This document shows positions 1 to 12,431 of a stretch of 64,000 nt of DNA, one piece after another. The stretch is from Steinernema hermaphroditum (taxonomy: Eukaryota > Nematoda > Chromadorea > Rhabditida > Steinernematidae), in assembly GCA_030435675.1 (NCBI GenBank), contig CM059624.1:12858769-12922768 (forward strand), read 5' to 3'. The notes under the pieces were generated by a model. It was not told the DNA's origin. It saw only the letters and a list, made by a program, of their open reading frames with translations, and made no database searches. A program made the position numbers and the translations under genes. Every line of letters starts with the position of its first letter. The stretch's first letter is position 1.

Positions 1-1
1 G

Positions 2-344
2 ATGAGCCACGAGGAGATCGCCAACAAGGTAATCACCTTCTACGAGCGATACATCGACAATCGCCACAAGACGACAGTCCTCACTCCCTGTGAGTACCAT
101 TTTCAACAAGTTAGAAGATAAACGAAGTATTTCAGCCTATCGCGCCACCGTATACGCCAACGACAACCACCGAAGCGATCACCGTCCTTTCCTCTATCCC
201 GACTTCAACTATCAATATACCAAAATCAGGAAACTTGTGAGTTTTTTGTATCGGCGACCAAAGTAGTCAATTATTTTGATTCAGGCCAAGCAGCTGGCGG
301 AGAAGGAGAGCGCCAAAGAGAATCTGATGACTATCTATTTGTAA
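2..344 (+). CDS. Small unknown protein, 3 exons, possibly 5'-partial
   Basis: I do not recognise this gene. Exons 2-89, 136-236 and 285-344 join in phase with GT-AG introns (GTGAGT donors, TTTCAG and ATTCAG acceptors) of 46 and 48 bp. They give 82 residues if the ATG at base 2 is the true start, which cannot be confirmed because the window begins one base earlier. The product is hydrophilic and rich in Tyr, Lys and Arg, with no signal peptide or membrane segment. The last exon reads as a short amphipathic Lys/Glu helix ending in Ile-Tyr-Leu. The precise phase agreement of three exons is the main support. If more exons lie upstream, this is only the C-terminus of a larger protein. Confidence 0.6.
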
Positions 345-1518
345 ATTATTGTACATTTTGTCACTTTGTAGTAAAATGCGCCACCAGGAAGCTCACAGTA
401 GCCGAAGTTGAAAGCACGAGATCAATGAGTCCTGATTCAGCCACTCTACACTTTATTTCGACGTTACGCCTTGGCGTATGACAAAATTAGCAAGAGAATC
501 ACATCCCTCGGAATCAATTAAGTAGAGTCGGGTGGGCGATTTGGCTCGGCTTTGCCTCAGGTAGCATCTCTACATAGTATATGATCTACCGATTCGATTT
601 GAAGTAGGAGTCGATGTTGCAGAACACATATTGCATTTTGATCTTTATAAACAACTTAAGCTTCATAGGAGGGCTCCAAAAGACAGGCACTTATGGGGTC
701 TATCTTGCCTATCGGGCTATCCACTCTCTACACTGAAGAGTCGACGCCCGTAAACTCGCCTTCCCTATCTCGGTACTGGTACATTCTAATCTCAAGTTTT
801 GGTGATGCTATCGAGCGGCAGCAGTTCGTAGTGATCAAATCTTCGTGGCGAAACATTACATATATGCTGTTTTTATGCGATGAGAGGCTAAGGTATCCAT
901 CTACCCCTGGAGTAATGAAGCATGAGGCACAGCCAGCTTTTTATGGTTTATGCACTATTCAACCAGCTCTCATTGCCATTCCTCTATTTACCTAACCAAA
1001 TCTCAGTTTCGTCGGGCACTTGGAAAGGTTCCCTTACGAGCTTATTACACGGTATTACAGATTTGGTTCACAGTTTATTCTCACCAAAGTAAGACTGGTC
1101 GCAAAACTGAGGCTCAAATACTGTTAAGTGACCTAGGCAATCTCTGACCTGATCCGTAATTCACCCATCTGCTTCCCAACCGCACGCAGTTTTGGCGATC
1201 AACGGCATCAGGAATCACATGAAGGCATTACTTTCATCACTACCGTCTGTCTTATTCTCTTGTCGCATCTGTCTAGTCTAGAACTGTTTCGATTGACTAT
1301 CCGAGCTTGTTAAGTCGTCTCGTCTCTTGTCGCCCTTGCATCTGCCCATAGAATTGTCTACGTGAAAAATATCTGCCACTCCATCCTGCAAAAAGATTTT
1401 AATATGGACTTCTGAAATAATGACAATGATGTTGGAAATATGTAGATTGTAAGTACAATGCAAAATGTAAATAGTGGAAAAAGTAAGACGATGGAACCTC
1501 GAGCCTTCGTCTCTGCCC
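345..1518. other. Intergenic, no gene seen; repeat fragments
   Basis: No splice-supported coding sequence was found. Bases about 1017-1045 carry a degenerate copy of the GGTTCCCTT / CAAGGGAACC terminal motif found elsewhere in the window. Bases 1152-1202 recur at 3271-3322 (shared core ATCCGTAATTCACCCATCTG). The short ORFs here overlap nothing recognisable. Confidence 0.5.
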
Positions 1519-2730
1519 TCATTTCGTAAGCTTCTCAATAACGGCGGTGGAGTCCATTATGCGGTGCAGGATGTCGAACGTTTCGTCCACCATCTCACGC
1601 AGCTTCTTGCATTGTTCGACCAAAGACGGATCCGGCGTTTCGTAGGACTGACGAGAGATGGTTGCAGAAGTGTCCATGACTTCGGACTGCATATGTTCTT
1701 CAGCAGGATCCTCAGCAGCTTCTTCACTCGAGTTGTTTTTCTTCTGAATTTCAGCCACCAAATCTGCCTGAAGCTTTAGCACCTGCTCAGCCAGGAAGTT
1801 TTCAAACTTCGGCTCATAAGCAGTGATTTGAAGACTGGCCTTCTGGACTTGTTCAGCGCTCTTGGTCTGTTCGGTTTCAGGAACGTCGCTGGCAATCTTC
1901 TCGACTTCAGCGAGAATATGCTCGATGCAACAGCGCACAGCGTTCATTCTCTCTTCGCTGCTTGCATTCGATTCTGCTGGCGATGCTGGCTGGTCCTCAT
2001 CAATCTCCCAAGGCTGAAGCACAACTTTCAGTGACAAGTCCAACATCTACAACTTACAAACTTCTGGTTTATGTTGAAGCGCTCTTGCTCATAGAACTCG
2101 GACAGCAAACAAGCGTTGATGTGCTTGATCAGCCACGGGGTTCTCTTCCTTGCCATGAGTTTTTCATAATGGCTGCTTTTCAAGGGACTGAAAGAAACGT
2201 TCCATGGAGAGTTTGGATAAGTGCCTTACCAGCTAAACATGCCCGTAGCCCACTCTCCAGCAAAGCGTTCAACTTCTGCCTTCGTTTCATCGTCAACTGC
2301 CACAGCCCATCCGAGCTCCGCGCAGTAAATAGCCCTTGGTCGTGCGTTGGCGGTGCCTAAGGGTGGCACTCTGGCGGGACAAACAACCTGGTGGCAGATT
2401 AATGAACATTCTGATGCGACAAAGTCTGCGACTTACGATGAGCTCAGATTCAAGAATTCCCGTTGGGTAAACGTCAGGAATCTCTTGAACGGACGACAGC
2501 TTCCACTTGTTTTTCTGCTTGATCTCCTTGGCGAGAAACCAACTGCCGAGCTGAAATCAGTGAATCAACATTAGTATAAAAGGAGCTATAACTGCCTTCA
2601 AATCAGAACCACCGCGGACGGCAGACTTGGCCCGCATCAGGTGTTCCTTTGACGGAACCCAGCACGTGAACGTGCCATGCTTCTTGTCGATATCGACCAC
2701 GATTCCTATGATGGCGCTCTGGAGATCCAT
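1519..2730 (-). CDS. Unknown 343-aa protein, 5 exons, one GC-AG intron
   Basis: I do not recognise the family. The exons, in coding order, are 2730-2596, 2550-2437, 2387-2230, 2187-2058 and 2013-1519. All phases agree and give 343 residues. Intron 1 uses a GC donor (AAG|GCAGTT); without it the frame meets TGA. The other introns are GT-AG and 42-49 bp. The N-terminal third is compact and aromatic (Trp, Cys, Val-rich, with VVDIDKKHGTFTCW). The middle ends in a helix-like segment with a PWLIKHIN motif. The C-terminal 165 residues are acidic and helical, with many Glu and Ala, and look like a coiled-coil or disordered tail. There is no signal peptide or membrane helix, so an intracellular protein is likely. 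The terminal exon could start earlier at an ATG at 2046, but that would need an 11-bp intron; the CTTCAG acceptor at 2014 gives a normal 44-bp intron. Confidence 0.7.
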
Positions 2731-2816
2731 TCTCTAAAGCAGGGTAAATCAATAATCAAGTATAACGGTAACATGGCATATTAAACAACGCGAAAAAAAA
2801 CCGATTCAAATCCTCA

Positions 2817-2908
2817 CATTGACCAATGCAACCGCTCCACAGACTGTTTCAAGTAAACTGAACATTGACCAATGCAACCGCTCCACAGACTGTTTCAAAT
2901 AAACTGAA
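2817..2908. repeat. 46-bp tandem duplication
   Basis: Two adjacent 46-bp units, 2817-2862 and 2863-2908, both begin CATTGACCAATGCAACCGC and differ at one position (CAAG versus CAAA near the end). They lie just upstream of the minus-strand gene starting at 2730. The rest of 2731-3434 holds no gene that I can support. Confidence 0.9.
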
Positions 2909-3434
2909 ACTCAGGAATTCAACTAACAGCTCTGCATAGGTTTGAATTTTTTACAAAAAAGGGCAAAATTCCCAAAAGACTGGCAGACGGCCTAGATTCG
3001 TTGGTGTTGCAAGAAGAGCGCTTTGGGACGGAATTTTCACTTAAAATACTGAGAGAAACGCAGATGTTTGCAGAATATTCACCGAAATGAGCGACAGCGC
3101 ACACTCATTCACGTCTACAGTCATTCGGACACGCTTTGATCTCCTCTCACCCACTTGTGCAATTGAATCTATCACCCCTGAAGCCCTTCTTGCACTGACA
3201 AAGACCTTCGGTATGATGGCGCCGACGGTTGGAGTTCTCCAGTCCTATACAAAGCGTACCGTAATTCCATATCCGTAATTCACCCATCTGCTTCCTGACG
3301 GCACGCCACTTTGACAATCAACCACCTTTCGAGTTTCATAGAGTTTATCGTGAAATGTCAACAACATACGTACAACACATCAACTCAACTTCCCTATCTC
3401 AAAAAACTGAATGTTCGTATATACAGATTCATAT

Positions 3435-5246
3435 TTACAACGGCTTGAAGGCAAGGACGCAGCGATCGGTTCCGTCCTTACACTTAAAGATCTGATTGCC
3501 GTCCGAGTCTAGCCAGTCCTTGTGGAGAATCTCGTGCAGCTTTGTGAAACCGAGCTTCTTGAGGAACAACTGAAGAATTTACTGTCCGTTTGTCCTTCCA
3601 GGACCATTATCTACCTGCTGAGACTTCATCGCACTTAGCTCGGTGATCACCCCTTGGCACCCGATTGATTTCACCTCGTGGAGATTGTGCTCGATCAGGG
3701 TCCTCCCGATTCCTCGTCTACCGTACTCCCTATCTACCGAGATGATGCTCACGCACATGACTCGGTGGCATTCGTAAGGGACTAGGTCCCAAATCTGAAA
3801 TTCTCCACTATCGATGTTTGCATGGAGGGGCCAAAGGCTAAACCTTTCCCTCGACTTCGCTGACCAACTTGAAGATCTCGTTGGACTTCCAGCTCTTATA
3901 GTGCGGAGGGAAGTGGATTTTGTGGTCTCCTTCTCGCGGACGGCGGACGATGTTGGAGAGACGCACTCCGACGATCTCCTCCTTCTCGTTCTTCATCGCG
4001 TAAGAGAGGGGAAATTGGAGACATTCCTTCACGATATCTGCAATTGAGAAAGTAAACGTTGTGAGAGAGAGGCCATTGTTACAGTCCAACATACACAGCA
4101 TGATTCGAAAGCTCATATAATGCGTAAGGGCTGCCCTGTTCCTCAAATTCAACTACAGTCATATTGGATTGTTAATTATCCATGTTTTTTCCAGCCGATA
4201 TAATTGTATTTCATTCAAGACGTTCACCTTTTGAAAGAGGCATCTTCGCTTACAGGGTTTTCGAAGTGTTTCAGATGTGATCGATCGAGAGTTTCGGAGG
4301 ACCATCTCATAGTCAGGGAATCGCACATTTCGCAGAATCGCGCATGTTTCTCTGTTTTCTCTGACTCTGGCCACCCACACCGATGCACGGCGACGGTCGC
4401 AGTTCACTGACCTTCTTCTCGATCGACGTCCAGATCAGTTTTATAATTTTTTGTCATAGTGGTCCACAGGACCGCTAAAATAATCGACCCAAAGCCGTTT
4501 GTGGTTTTGAGGCTGTCCACTCCACGGATAGATCTCACAGCTGCAGTCTTAAGTAGGTCCACCCATTGAATTTAACAAAAGACGATGATCGGAGGGGTCC
4601 ATTTTTTAGATTTGCTTATGTTTTAACATATTATTAACACAGCGATAGGTGCATAGGCTAGATTCAATGAAGTACAGACGGGAATTCTCACGGGAATTCC
4701 GATGTCATCAGTGTGACGCTGGTGTATTGCAAATCACAGTTTGCACAGATGCTTAGACGCCTCCACTTCTGTTTACTTTCCACTTTTCAATATGACGAAA
4801 TTGTGGGTGTTCGTTTAGGATGAAGACCAACGATTACGTTAGGGTGATTTCTGCTACCAGTCTCTTTTTTTTTGTCTTCCCCCATACGCTAAAATATTCG
4901 GATGTTTTTCTCGCATAAATCGATTGCATAATTACAAAAAAATAGACATAGAGAAGAAAAGTGTAAACGATTAATGCGCATTGCTACAACCTGTAACTTA
5001 AATTAAGCTCAACATCCATCAAGTACGATAGTTCTCAGTATTTGATGGCAAGCCGCACTCACCCTTGTGAAAGTCCTGGGCCTCTTCTTTTGTCAAGCCG
5101 ACAGAAGCGTTGAGGGGCTCCATGTAGAGGAAGTCCTTACAGAGAAACTCGTAGATCTGGTCGAAGTCATCTTCGCACACCTTCACAACACGGAGGTTCT
5201 CAAGGTTCGGCACGGCGCCGTTCTCTCCAACTCCGTTGGATGTCAT
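3435..5246 (-). CDS. GNAT-family N-acetyltransferase (arylalkylamine/dopamine NAT-like)
   Basis: Exons 5246-5063, 4037-3844, 3794-3615 and 3569-3435 join in phase to 230 residues. The acetyl-CoA loop appears as REYGRRGIG, the R/Q-x-x-G-x-G/A signature of GNAT enzymes. It is followed by the usual helix and the LFLKKLGF strand-turn that closes the fold. The N-terminus (FDQIYEFLCKDFLYMEPLN) matches the pattern of insect and nematode arylalkylamine N-acetyltransferases, which acetylate amines such as dopamine or polyamines in the cytosol; the substrate here is inference. The start ATG follows GGTTTCAG by one base, which looks like a spliced-leader acceptor. Intron 1 is 1,025 bp, against about 49 bp for the others. 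The gene at 24279-26326 is a paralogue with the same first-intron position and phase. Confidence 0.85.
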
Positions 5247-5384
5247 TCTGAAACCCATCGATTGGAAAGTAAACATTGCGTATGCACGTCCCAGTCTCGC
5301 CAAAATGTCTCAGCGAAATCACTCAACAAGGAGGTTCTTAATCACAGAGGTCAGATGACACGCATAAAACCATCACGGACATGG

Positions 5385-5450
5385 GAGGGGATTGATCCCG
5401 TGACCCCTCGTGTGTGGGCAGCGCATGTTGGCACTACGCCACAACGTCAA
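5385..5450 (-). repeat. tRNA-like (SINE-like) sequence
   Basis: Read on the minus strand, this stretch has an A-box-like TGGCGTAGTGCCAACATGCG, then an anticodon-arm-sized spacer, then a degenerate B box, CGGGATCAATCCCC. The acceptor stem does not pair well and no complete cloverleaf forms. A tRNA-derived repeat is more likely than a functional tRNA gene. Confidence 0.35.
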
Positions 5451-6715
5451 CCAACCGGTAGGCGGCGGGACGAGTGTTATGAGGTGGGAGATGGCGCCAG
5501 CGGGGGAGGGAAGAGACTTTGTTTGTCTTTCGCCTCTAAATTCCCGAAATTCAATGCCTCTGTTGACAACGGCGCCGCGGTGGGCATTGATTGGATGAGT
5601 AACTGAGTTGGTATTGTCCGTACGCAGTGATGGCAACAGTGGGGACAACAAAGCGATCGAATATACAGGCCAAGTTCATACCGTATTGTTTGCCAAAGGA
5701 ATAGTGAACTGAGTTTGTCGTCACTTAAGGTTAAAACTAGACAATCGCATATCAGAACTGAGCTTGAAAATGACCCTTGCGTAAGAGACTAAAGACCAGT
5801 GTTATTCTAACAGGGCGATGACCGTGTTAATCATCACCATTATTTAAATGTCTCGTCTGATAGCCTTTTGTATGCAGGGGGCGCCGGAAAAATACGCCTT
5901 GATGTAGACATGTCTCGAGCAGACTCACTTGCGACGAGAGAGAAGCGGTGGACCGGTCGATCTACCTCTAAATTGTCGAGTGACATTCGCCTAGACCTGT
6001 CTACAAACAACCCTAAGATGTCTGTTTTGGGTCAACTTGTAGACTGGTCGTGGGCCAGCGCGTTACTTCTTATTCACCTTAAGATCTGCCCTGTTTTACT
6101 CGATGCATAAAAAAATTGCAAATGTCCTCTTTTATGACTCATTTCAAACGTCTTGAGAGACATAAACTCAGAACTTAGAGATGATTATCTAGGAAGACAG
6201 TTGGGAAAGGATATCTATATGGAGAGAAATTTATAATGCAGGATCACCTACCAATTACATGAACATAATCTGCATAGAAATTCCGTTCCAAAACATAAGC
6301 AGAGAATAGAGCGGTAAAGCGGTCTACAAGGAACAGTTCATCAATAGAACATGGGGTGACCATCAATCACGAGATGGGAGGGTCACATAGACATAACAAG
6401 AAAATTTTGTTCCGAGCCGTCTCGCTGCAGATTGAGTCACAAAGAACGTCACAGGCTGTTCGGAATGCAGTCGTTGACCGAGGACAGTGCAGACTTTTTT
6501 GGGGGATTCTAGAATGTTTTGACCTTAAGATGCTTTTTGCTCGTAGAGCTTATAGACAAAACGTGAATGGAAAGAGATTCTCAAAACCCATCGAAGGGAG
6601 GATAGTAGAAACGAAGACTCGAATTATGAAAAGCGAAGCGAAAACCATTTCGATAACTAAAAATAATACTAAGAACAAAAAGATAACTGCGACATATGAA
6701 GGCAATCAAAAAACC

Positions 6716-7473
6716 AGGCATAGAATGAGGCATGGGAAGGGATAATCGAAGCTCTGCAATGAAGAGATGGGACATAGAGTAAGCCATGAGCCAAGGAGGA
6801 GGTGAGCATGAACCGGGAGGGAATGGAGGAAGTAATGGGGAACAGAATGGGGAAGACATGAGGCACGAAGAGGGCAAGAAATCAGAAACGGAAGCAGCGC
6901 TGCGCTGAAGTCAGAATCCCTTTTTGTCCGCTCCTACTTATTTAACTAATTATCGCACTTCCTAGTTCTAGCCGAGTTTATACTCTTGAATCGTTTTGAA
7001 TTGAATCTTGAACCGAGAACGACCGTTCGTTAAACTCATTCGGGGAACCTCAGACAGAGCGAGTGAAAATAACACGAAGAGGTGAGCGTGGATCAAAAAT
7101 CAAACAGCTTTCAGTTCTGGTCAGTCTCAAAAAGCAAAAGCATAAGGCATCTGGCATCTGGCATAGAATAAGGCACGGACCAGTGAAGAGACGGGACATA
7201 GAGCCATGACCGAAGGAAGAGGTGAGCATGGACCGGGAGTGAATGAAGCTTGGAGCGGGTAAGTAATGGGGAACGGAATGGGGAAGACAAGAGGCGGCGC
7301 TGCTCTGAAGTTAGAATCACTTTTTGTCCACAGCTACTTATTTAACTCCCATTTCCCATGTTATGCACAATTAGTTTAGGAGTTTATCTTTCTATTCAAC
7401 GAACTTCAGATCGGATTTAAGGACGATCGCTCACTCATCTCATTTGAGGAACCTCAGAGAGAGCGAGTGGACG
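6716..7473. repeat. Tandem pair of about 350-bp diverged units
   Basis: The segments at about 6716-7072 and 7139-7473 align along their length. Both contain AATGGGGAACAGAATGGGG-like and GAAGAGGTGAGCATG-like purine-rich blocks, then CTTTTTGTCC, then GAACCTCAGA(C/G)AGAGCGAGTG. Copies differ by small indels and substitutions. A third, weaker purine-rich relative lies near 8650-8790. Nothing in them looks like protein or RNA genes. Confidence 0.65.
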
Positions 7474-9657
7474 ACCCACTGGGGATTGAAACAAAAGACC
7501 CGTTATGGATAACATCTACCGTTATTACCCTGACGGTCACCCTTCTCTCGTATCTCAAAGTCGCGAACATCATAGAAAACGCGAAACACTCCCAGCGATG
7601 TTTCCATCGGCTTCATATAAAATAAACACCCACAAAACGGCTCTCATGTTTCTGTTCGGCAATATCATAAAATCCCATATGTGGCTTTCTATGCACCATA
7701 AAACACACCATGCACTTTTGCAAAAGCGTGTGAAACGTTCCATCTGCAGAAAATGTAGTTCGTGCACTCGCATAACTATTTTCCTTTGATGTTCGATCAC
7801 ATATAATAATATCAAACAGAGAAGTTAGTTGAACGAATTCTATCGGGTGGTTTTTTCCGTTGCTATCTCTGTCAGGTCTTCGGTAAAAACCAAATGGATG
7901 TCAGGGCAGTTTAGCGAACTACATTTTGCTCCGATGTACAGAATAAGACACATGGCGATTAGTTCGATTGTGGAAATGGATCACTGTAACGGGCCCACAA
8001 AATCTAATCGATGCGGTCGAGTCATTTTCGATGGAGTGTAATATCCACGCTTGGTATGGGCTATATAGGTTCACAAGCATAGGCGTTTTAGGCTTATGCG
8101 TGTCGATGTTAAGTGAGCTCAAAGGGTAGTCTCAATGCTGCGAGCCGTATAGTTTAAGCGAAATGGTATGTAATACTGTATTCTTTTTGCATACAGTCAC
8201 TTAGAAGTAGACAGATCTCTCCGTTTAGGGTGTGTGCTATTACTTTTCACAACGAGCATCGGGCTCTATTAAAGAATTTACGTCAGAGTTTTCTTCGAAA
8301 ACACAAGAATTCCACAGAGAAGTGAATCATCGTTCCTCTTCATTCGTAAAGAAATTCCGTATTTAAGACATTTGCCAGTTTATTTTGGCAATAGAATAGT
8401 TTACGAACACCATGAGGCGTGTCCCCAGAGAGACTGACCGAAATATGAGAATCTGAAGCCCTTAAATAATTGCGGGATTCCCGATAAAACCTCAGAAAAA
8501 TCGCCCACTTAAAGACATCGCAAGAATTCCTTCGCAGAATCTTAAGAGGCAATTCTCGAAACGAACACGCGAGAATCGCGTGAGTGGAACTCGTTCAAAA
8601 CGGAAAACATCATTTGGCCGAAGGCCAATAATGCAACAACTCATAAATGTTTAAAAGATGAGCCATGAGGAAAGTGGATGCAGAAGGAGGTCGTTATGAA
8701 CTGGATGGATGGATTTAGGAGAAGCCGAGTTAAAAAGAAGAGATCTTGAGAAGAGACACAAAAAATGAGGAAGTGAGGATAGGAGATCGACCGGTCACGA
8801 CCGCCTCCAGCAGCGTCTAGAGTCTGGTCTAGACTCGGCCAGCTGCTGTCTGCCAGACACACTTTTTGTGGCTTGCCGCACCTCCTCTACCAGCCACAGA
8901 AGTGCAGATGTCCTTGGATCGGTATTAGAGCGCATTACCACACTACTCACTACTCGACCGAAAGAGAACCAGTTGGAAGGGAGGAGGTTGAAAGGGGCGA
9001 ATTAACACGGTAGACGGACTCCATTATATTGAGTGAATCTAAATTGCCTATGAGGCGAAGTTATGCAATGATTCTAGCTGTGGTGCATCCTAACCCGCAT
9101 GAGGCGTTTCGCATAGTTTGGCTTTGACATTGCAGTTTGAAAAAGCGTTTTGTATCGATTTAAGGAACAGATATAAGGATAAGCAAGCTTCAGATATTGA
9201 AGCGGTGGTTATGCCTTTTGAACAGGCGAAGTAACTAGGGAACTTTCGGAAGTGTCCGTCTCAGATCGAGCTGTATACCTTCATTAGTGAATACTGACCC
9301 CAAAAGCTCGTCAGGTTATGCACACCTGGATCGAGTGGTTTCAAGGCGAAGTTACGTTCAAATCGCTTTGGTCAATACTGTCTGAGGTTTGTGCTCAAAC
9401 TGATCAGTCCTTACAAAATACTAAAACGGAATGGTTACGAGCGAAGTCGAAATCGAGAAAGTGTCCGAAACTCGACTCAATTCGACCACACCGAGGTGTT
9501 ATTTGAACGCAACTTTCTGGGGGCATTTACATGATCAGGTGCACTTATAAGTTTTTGTTTTTTAGGAGTTTTAGGGATCAATTTTTAGGGATTTTTTCTT
9601 GGGATAAACGTTCAGTAATGCATGCCTTCTTGCGTGTCAATGTCTAGCTTTTTCTGA

Positions 9658-9736
9658 GGCGGACACTACGGAAGGCTGCTTTGCAAGGATGAAGATCAGG
9701 TCATCCTTGCAAGGGAGCCTTCCGAAGTGTCCGGTG
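9658..9736. repeat. Fold-back made of the CAAGGGA / TTCCGAAGTGTCC terminal motif
   Basis: Two arms of about 35 bp (9658-9692 and 9700-9736) are inverted copies around a 7-bp centre. The arms carry GGACACTACGGAAGG and its counterpart CCTTCCGAAGTGTCC, and both run into GCAAGGATGA. A related single motif lies at about 9229-9255. The same termini bound the element at 40019-40122, so this is probably a relic of that small transposon family. Confidence 0.7.
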
Positions 9737-11930
9737 GATTTGAGTTTGGGTTCTACTGACTGATCATCCATCATCAGTTCAAGATAGGATCTGGGTGTTC
9801 CTCAGTGGCATAGGGAAAAGGCATGATTCGTAGATAGCATGAGATGATCAAAACAAAAAGGCGATCGACATTGAGGGTCTACTTCAATTACATTATTTGA
9901 CCAATAGACCAAAAAGCGAATCACTTTTCTTGTGGGACAAGAAGCAATAATTTCTGACTGTTGACACTAGCCTTCGCCTCGTTGTTGACTTTCGGTCTTT
10001 CCAAAAATCAGTCACCCCATCGATCAGCACAAATGAGTGGCAAGTCCAGCGGGCGCAAGAAGGCTTTCATCTTTCCGCGGAGGGCCGCAACAGGGCGCCT
10101 GTGGCGCGAAACGACCAATGGCGACCAACTCGGGTGGCAAGTGTGTGTCTTCGAGGAGGAGGAGGCTGTGGCCACGGAATTATCGATCTCGCCGCCACAG
10201 CGGATGGATGCTCTTTGGCGTTTCACGCCGCCATAATTACGGATTAATAATGGAAGCGAGGGAGAGCGCGATTTCAGGATGAATATTCATGTGTTCGTCT
10301 TTTTGGGACGAAAAAGTGAGGAGCGTTGGGAAGGAGATGATGGACGTTGAGGGAGGGGAGGCGATAATTCGATTCGATTCGATAACACGAGAAAAGGACT
10401 GATTTCGGGAGATGTGGCGAGGGACGCTTTACTGGGAACGATATGGAAAAAACAATAAAGTCGTTTACTATGGTCAAGGAAAATGAATCCAAAGAAAGCA
10501 GTGAATACATCCAAGGAAAACATTTTTGCAATCACTCAACCTTCTTCGTAAAAACGGCAGATACCTAACCATAAGTAGAACCAGAAGAACCGTAGGAAGA
10601 TAAGGTAGAAGCAGCTGCAAGTGGTATTCGGACCAGTAAGGAGAGCTCTTATTCAGAGCCACTAACTTCTTAATTTCTGAGAAAAGGCTTCGCGAAGGAG
10701 GATTGCTATGGAGGGAAAGAGGAGAAAAAAACGATCGAAGATGGGGTCCTCAGGTGGACCGATATCGTCAAAAGATACGAGAGGGGGTTCTGAGGAGGCT
10801 TTCTCTTAGTCACAGCATGGACACAGTGTTGGTAGAAGAGGAGAAAGGACCGATGGAGCCTTTAGATGGCAACAACGCCAGAGGGCTATTCTTCTGTTCT
10901 ATAGGTTATACACATAAAAGGAGCAGCTGCATCTTAGTATGACACACCACAAGACTACTGAAAAATGGGAAATGCACCTGCTCTTTATGAATTCAATTCT
11001 GAGTCCATGTACTATTAAAGACTATTAAAAGTGGAGATTATTGTGGAGATTAAAGGTGGAGACTATTTAATCTAGGCTGAACAGAATACAATACAATGCA
11101 CTTTTAGATAATTAGAACCTTTTGGAGTGTACTTTTTCATTGGGAATTTCTCTGAAATGTACTTATTTATGTGGTCGACATTGTAAATTATAAATGGAGG
11201 GAAATGGTTTGTGGAAAGGCAACGGTTCTGAAATCGACAATCGCTTACTATCCTACAATCATAAGTACACAATACAATACACTTTTGGATAATTAAAATC
11301 TTTTGGCCGACTAAACCTCAGCAGTCATTTGCCCGCGGCGCATGCATAGATGGGGACTGGAAACCCAATGGGAATACGGGAAAGCAACTGAATTTAATTG
11401 AAAAATGGATTTCAGATTAGGGTGAAATAGTATCGCCTATGCCAAACAATGAATAGATGAATAGCCGTCCTCGGCCAATGGGGACAGGTTAGCTGTGGTC
11501 TGTCCAACAACCAGCAGCGAACATTTCAGGACGGAGGCGAACACAAGAATGAGCCATATGGACACAAACGCCGCAATGAGTTCGTCAGAGATCTTCAGTT
11601 ATACCTTGTGCAAACATCGTGAGACTTAAAAAAACACAAACCAGTTATCCGCAACTCGATGACCGGAAATCTGGAGATTCACTGTAGAATCAAAGCATTT
11701 CCTTTTGCAGGCATCACAATAGGAAATGGCGAAGACACTGTTTCTGTAATATGGTGACCGTAGCGCCACATTTTTAACCGGGAAAGCGCTTGCTTCCTTC
11801 TCGCAAATTGTTGCTAAGTAAGCCAATGCATAGTTCAGGAAGAATACTAGGAAATATCTTGCGTCAACCACCAAGGATAGCAATTTTTTACCCTCTCTTC
11901 CCGAATCAACGGCATTTCGCCGTGCAGGAT

Positions 11931-12431
11931 GACACACTCTCAGTTTGCACAAATGATCAGTTTGCACAAAAAATAATGATCAGTTTGCACAAAGGAATAG
12001 CATCGCTTTTTACATTTGAATTTCAAAATTTCCGCGGCAGTATTTGTAAATTCTAGATTTCGGTTTTATACTTCATTTCGGAATATAACGGAACAATTGT
12101 GAATAGTAATAAGTATCACTGACATCGATCTTCTCATATAATATTTGTTCCTTCGTGTGACGAAGATGTTGATCCAATCCATGATCCAATCCGTGATCCT
12201 ATATCCAATGACGAGACGTCAAAGGCAGCGTCTTCCCTGGCGGCTTATGGGGGTTTAGCGGGTTCGTGAGGAAGACGTTCTCCCCAACATCGATGACGAT
12301 CGTAGGAAGATCCGTTCGCCGATTTTTCAGGATTGCACGACATCCTGTGCACATGTCAGCGCACTTGATTTGTCCACAAGCCGTCGTATAATTGGCCCGA
12401 AGCTTAGTCCAGGTGTAGACATAAGCAGGAT
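11931..12431 (-). mobile_element. Repeat element copy 1, carrying a short ORF (right end lost)
   Basis: These 501 bp are almost identical to 21413-21912; the clearest difference is a small indel near 12199 and 21680. The left end carries repeated TTTGCACAAA blocks. The minus-strand ORF ending at 12199 encodes a small domain with YVYTWTKLR, then C-G-Q...C-T-G-C, then an NPHKPPG loop. Homology stops abruptly inside the ORF at 12431, and the upstream sequence differs from copy 2, so this copy is truncated or rearranged. Confidence 0.75.

Noticed and set aside
2014..2057. ATG at 2046 as the start of a separate single-exon gene
   Set aside because: The upstream exons join in phase at 2013 through a normal 44-bp intron, so the ATG lies inside an intron.
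7139..7473. CRISPR-like or satellite array
   Set aside because: Only two long diverged units occur, in a eukaryotic genome, with no regular short spacing.
10033..10236. Plus-strand ORF starting MSGKSSGRKK that resembles a histone N-terminus
   Set aside because: After the first ten residues nothing matches a histone fold, and no exon follows in phase.
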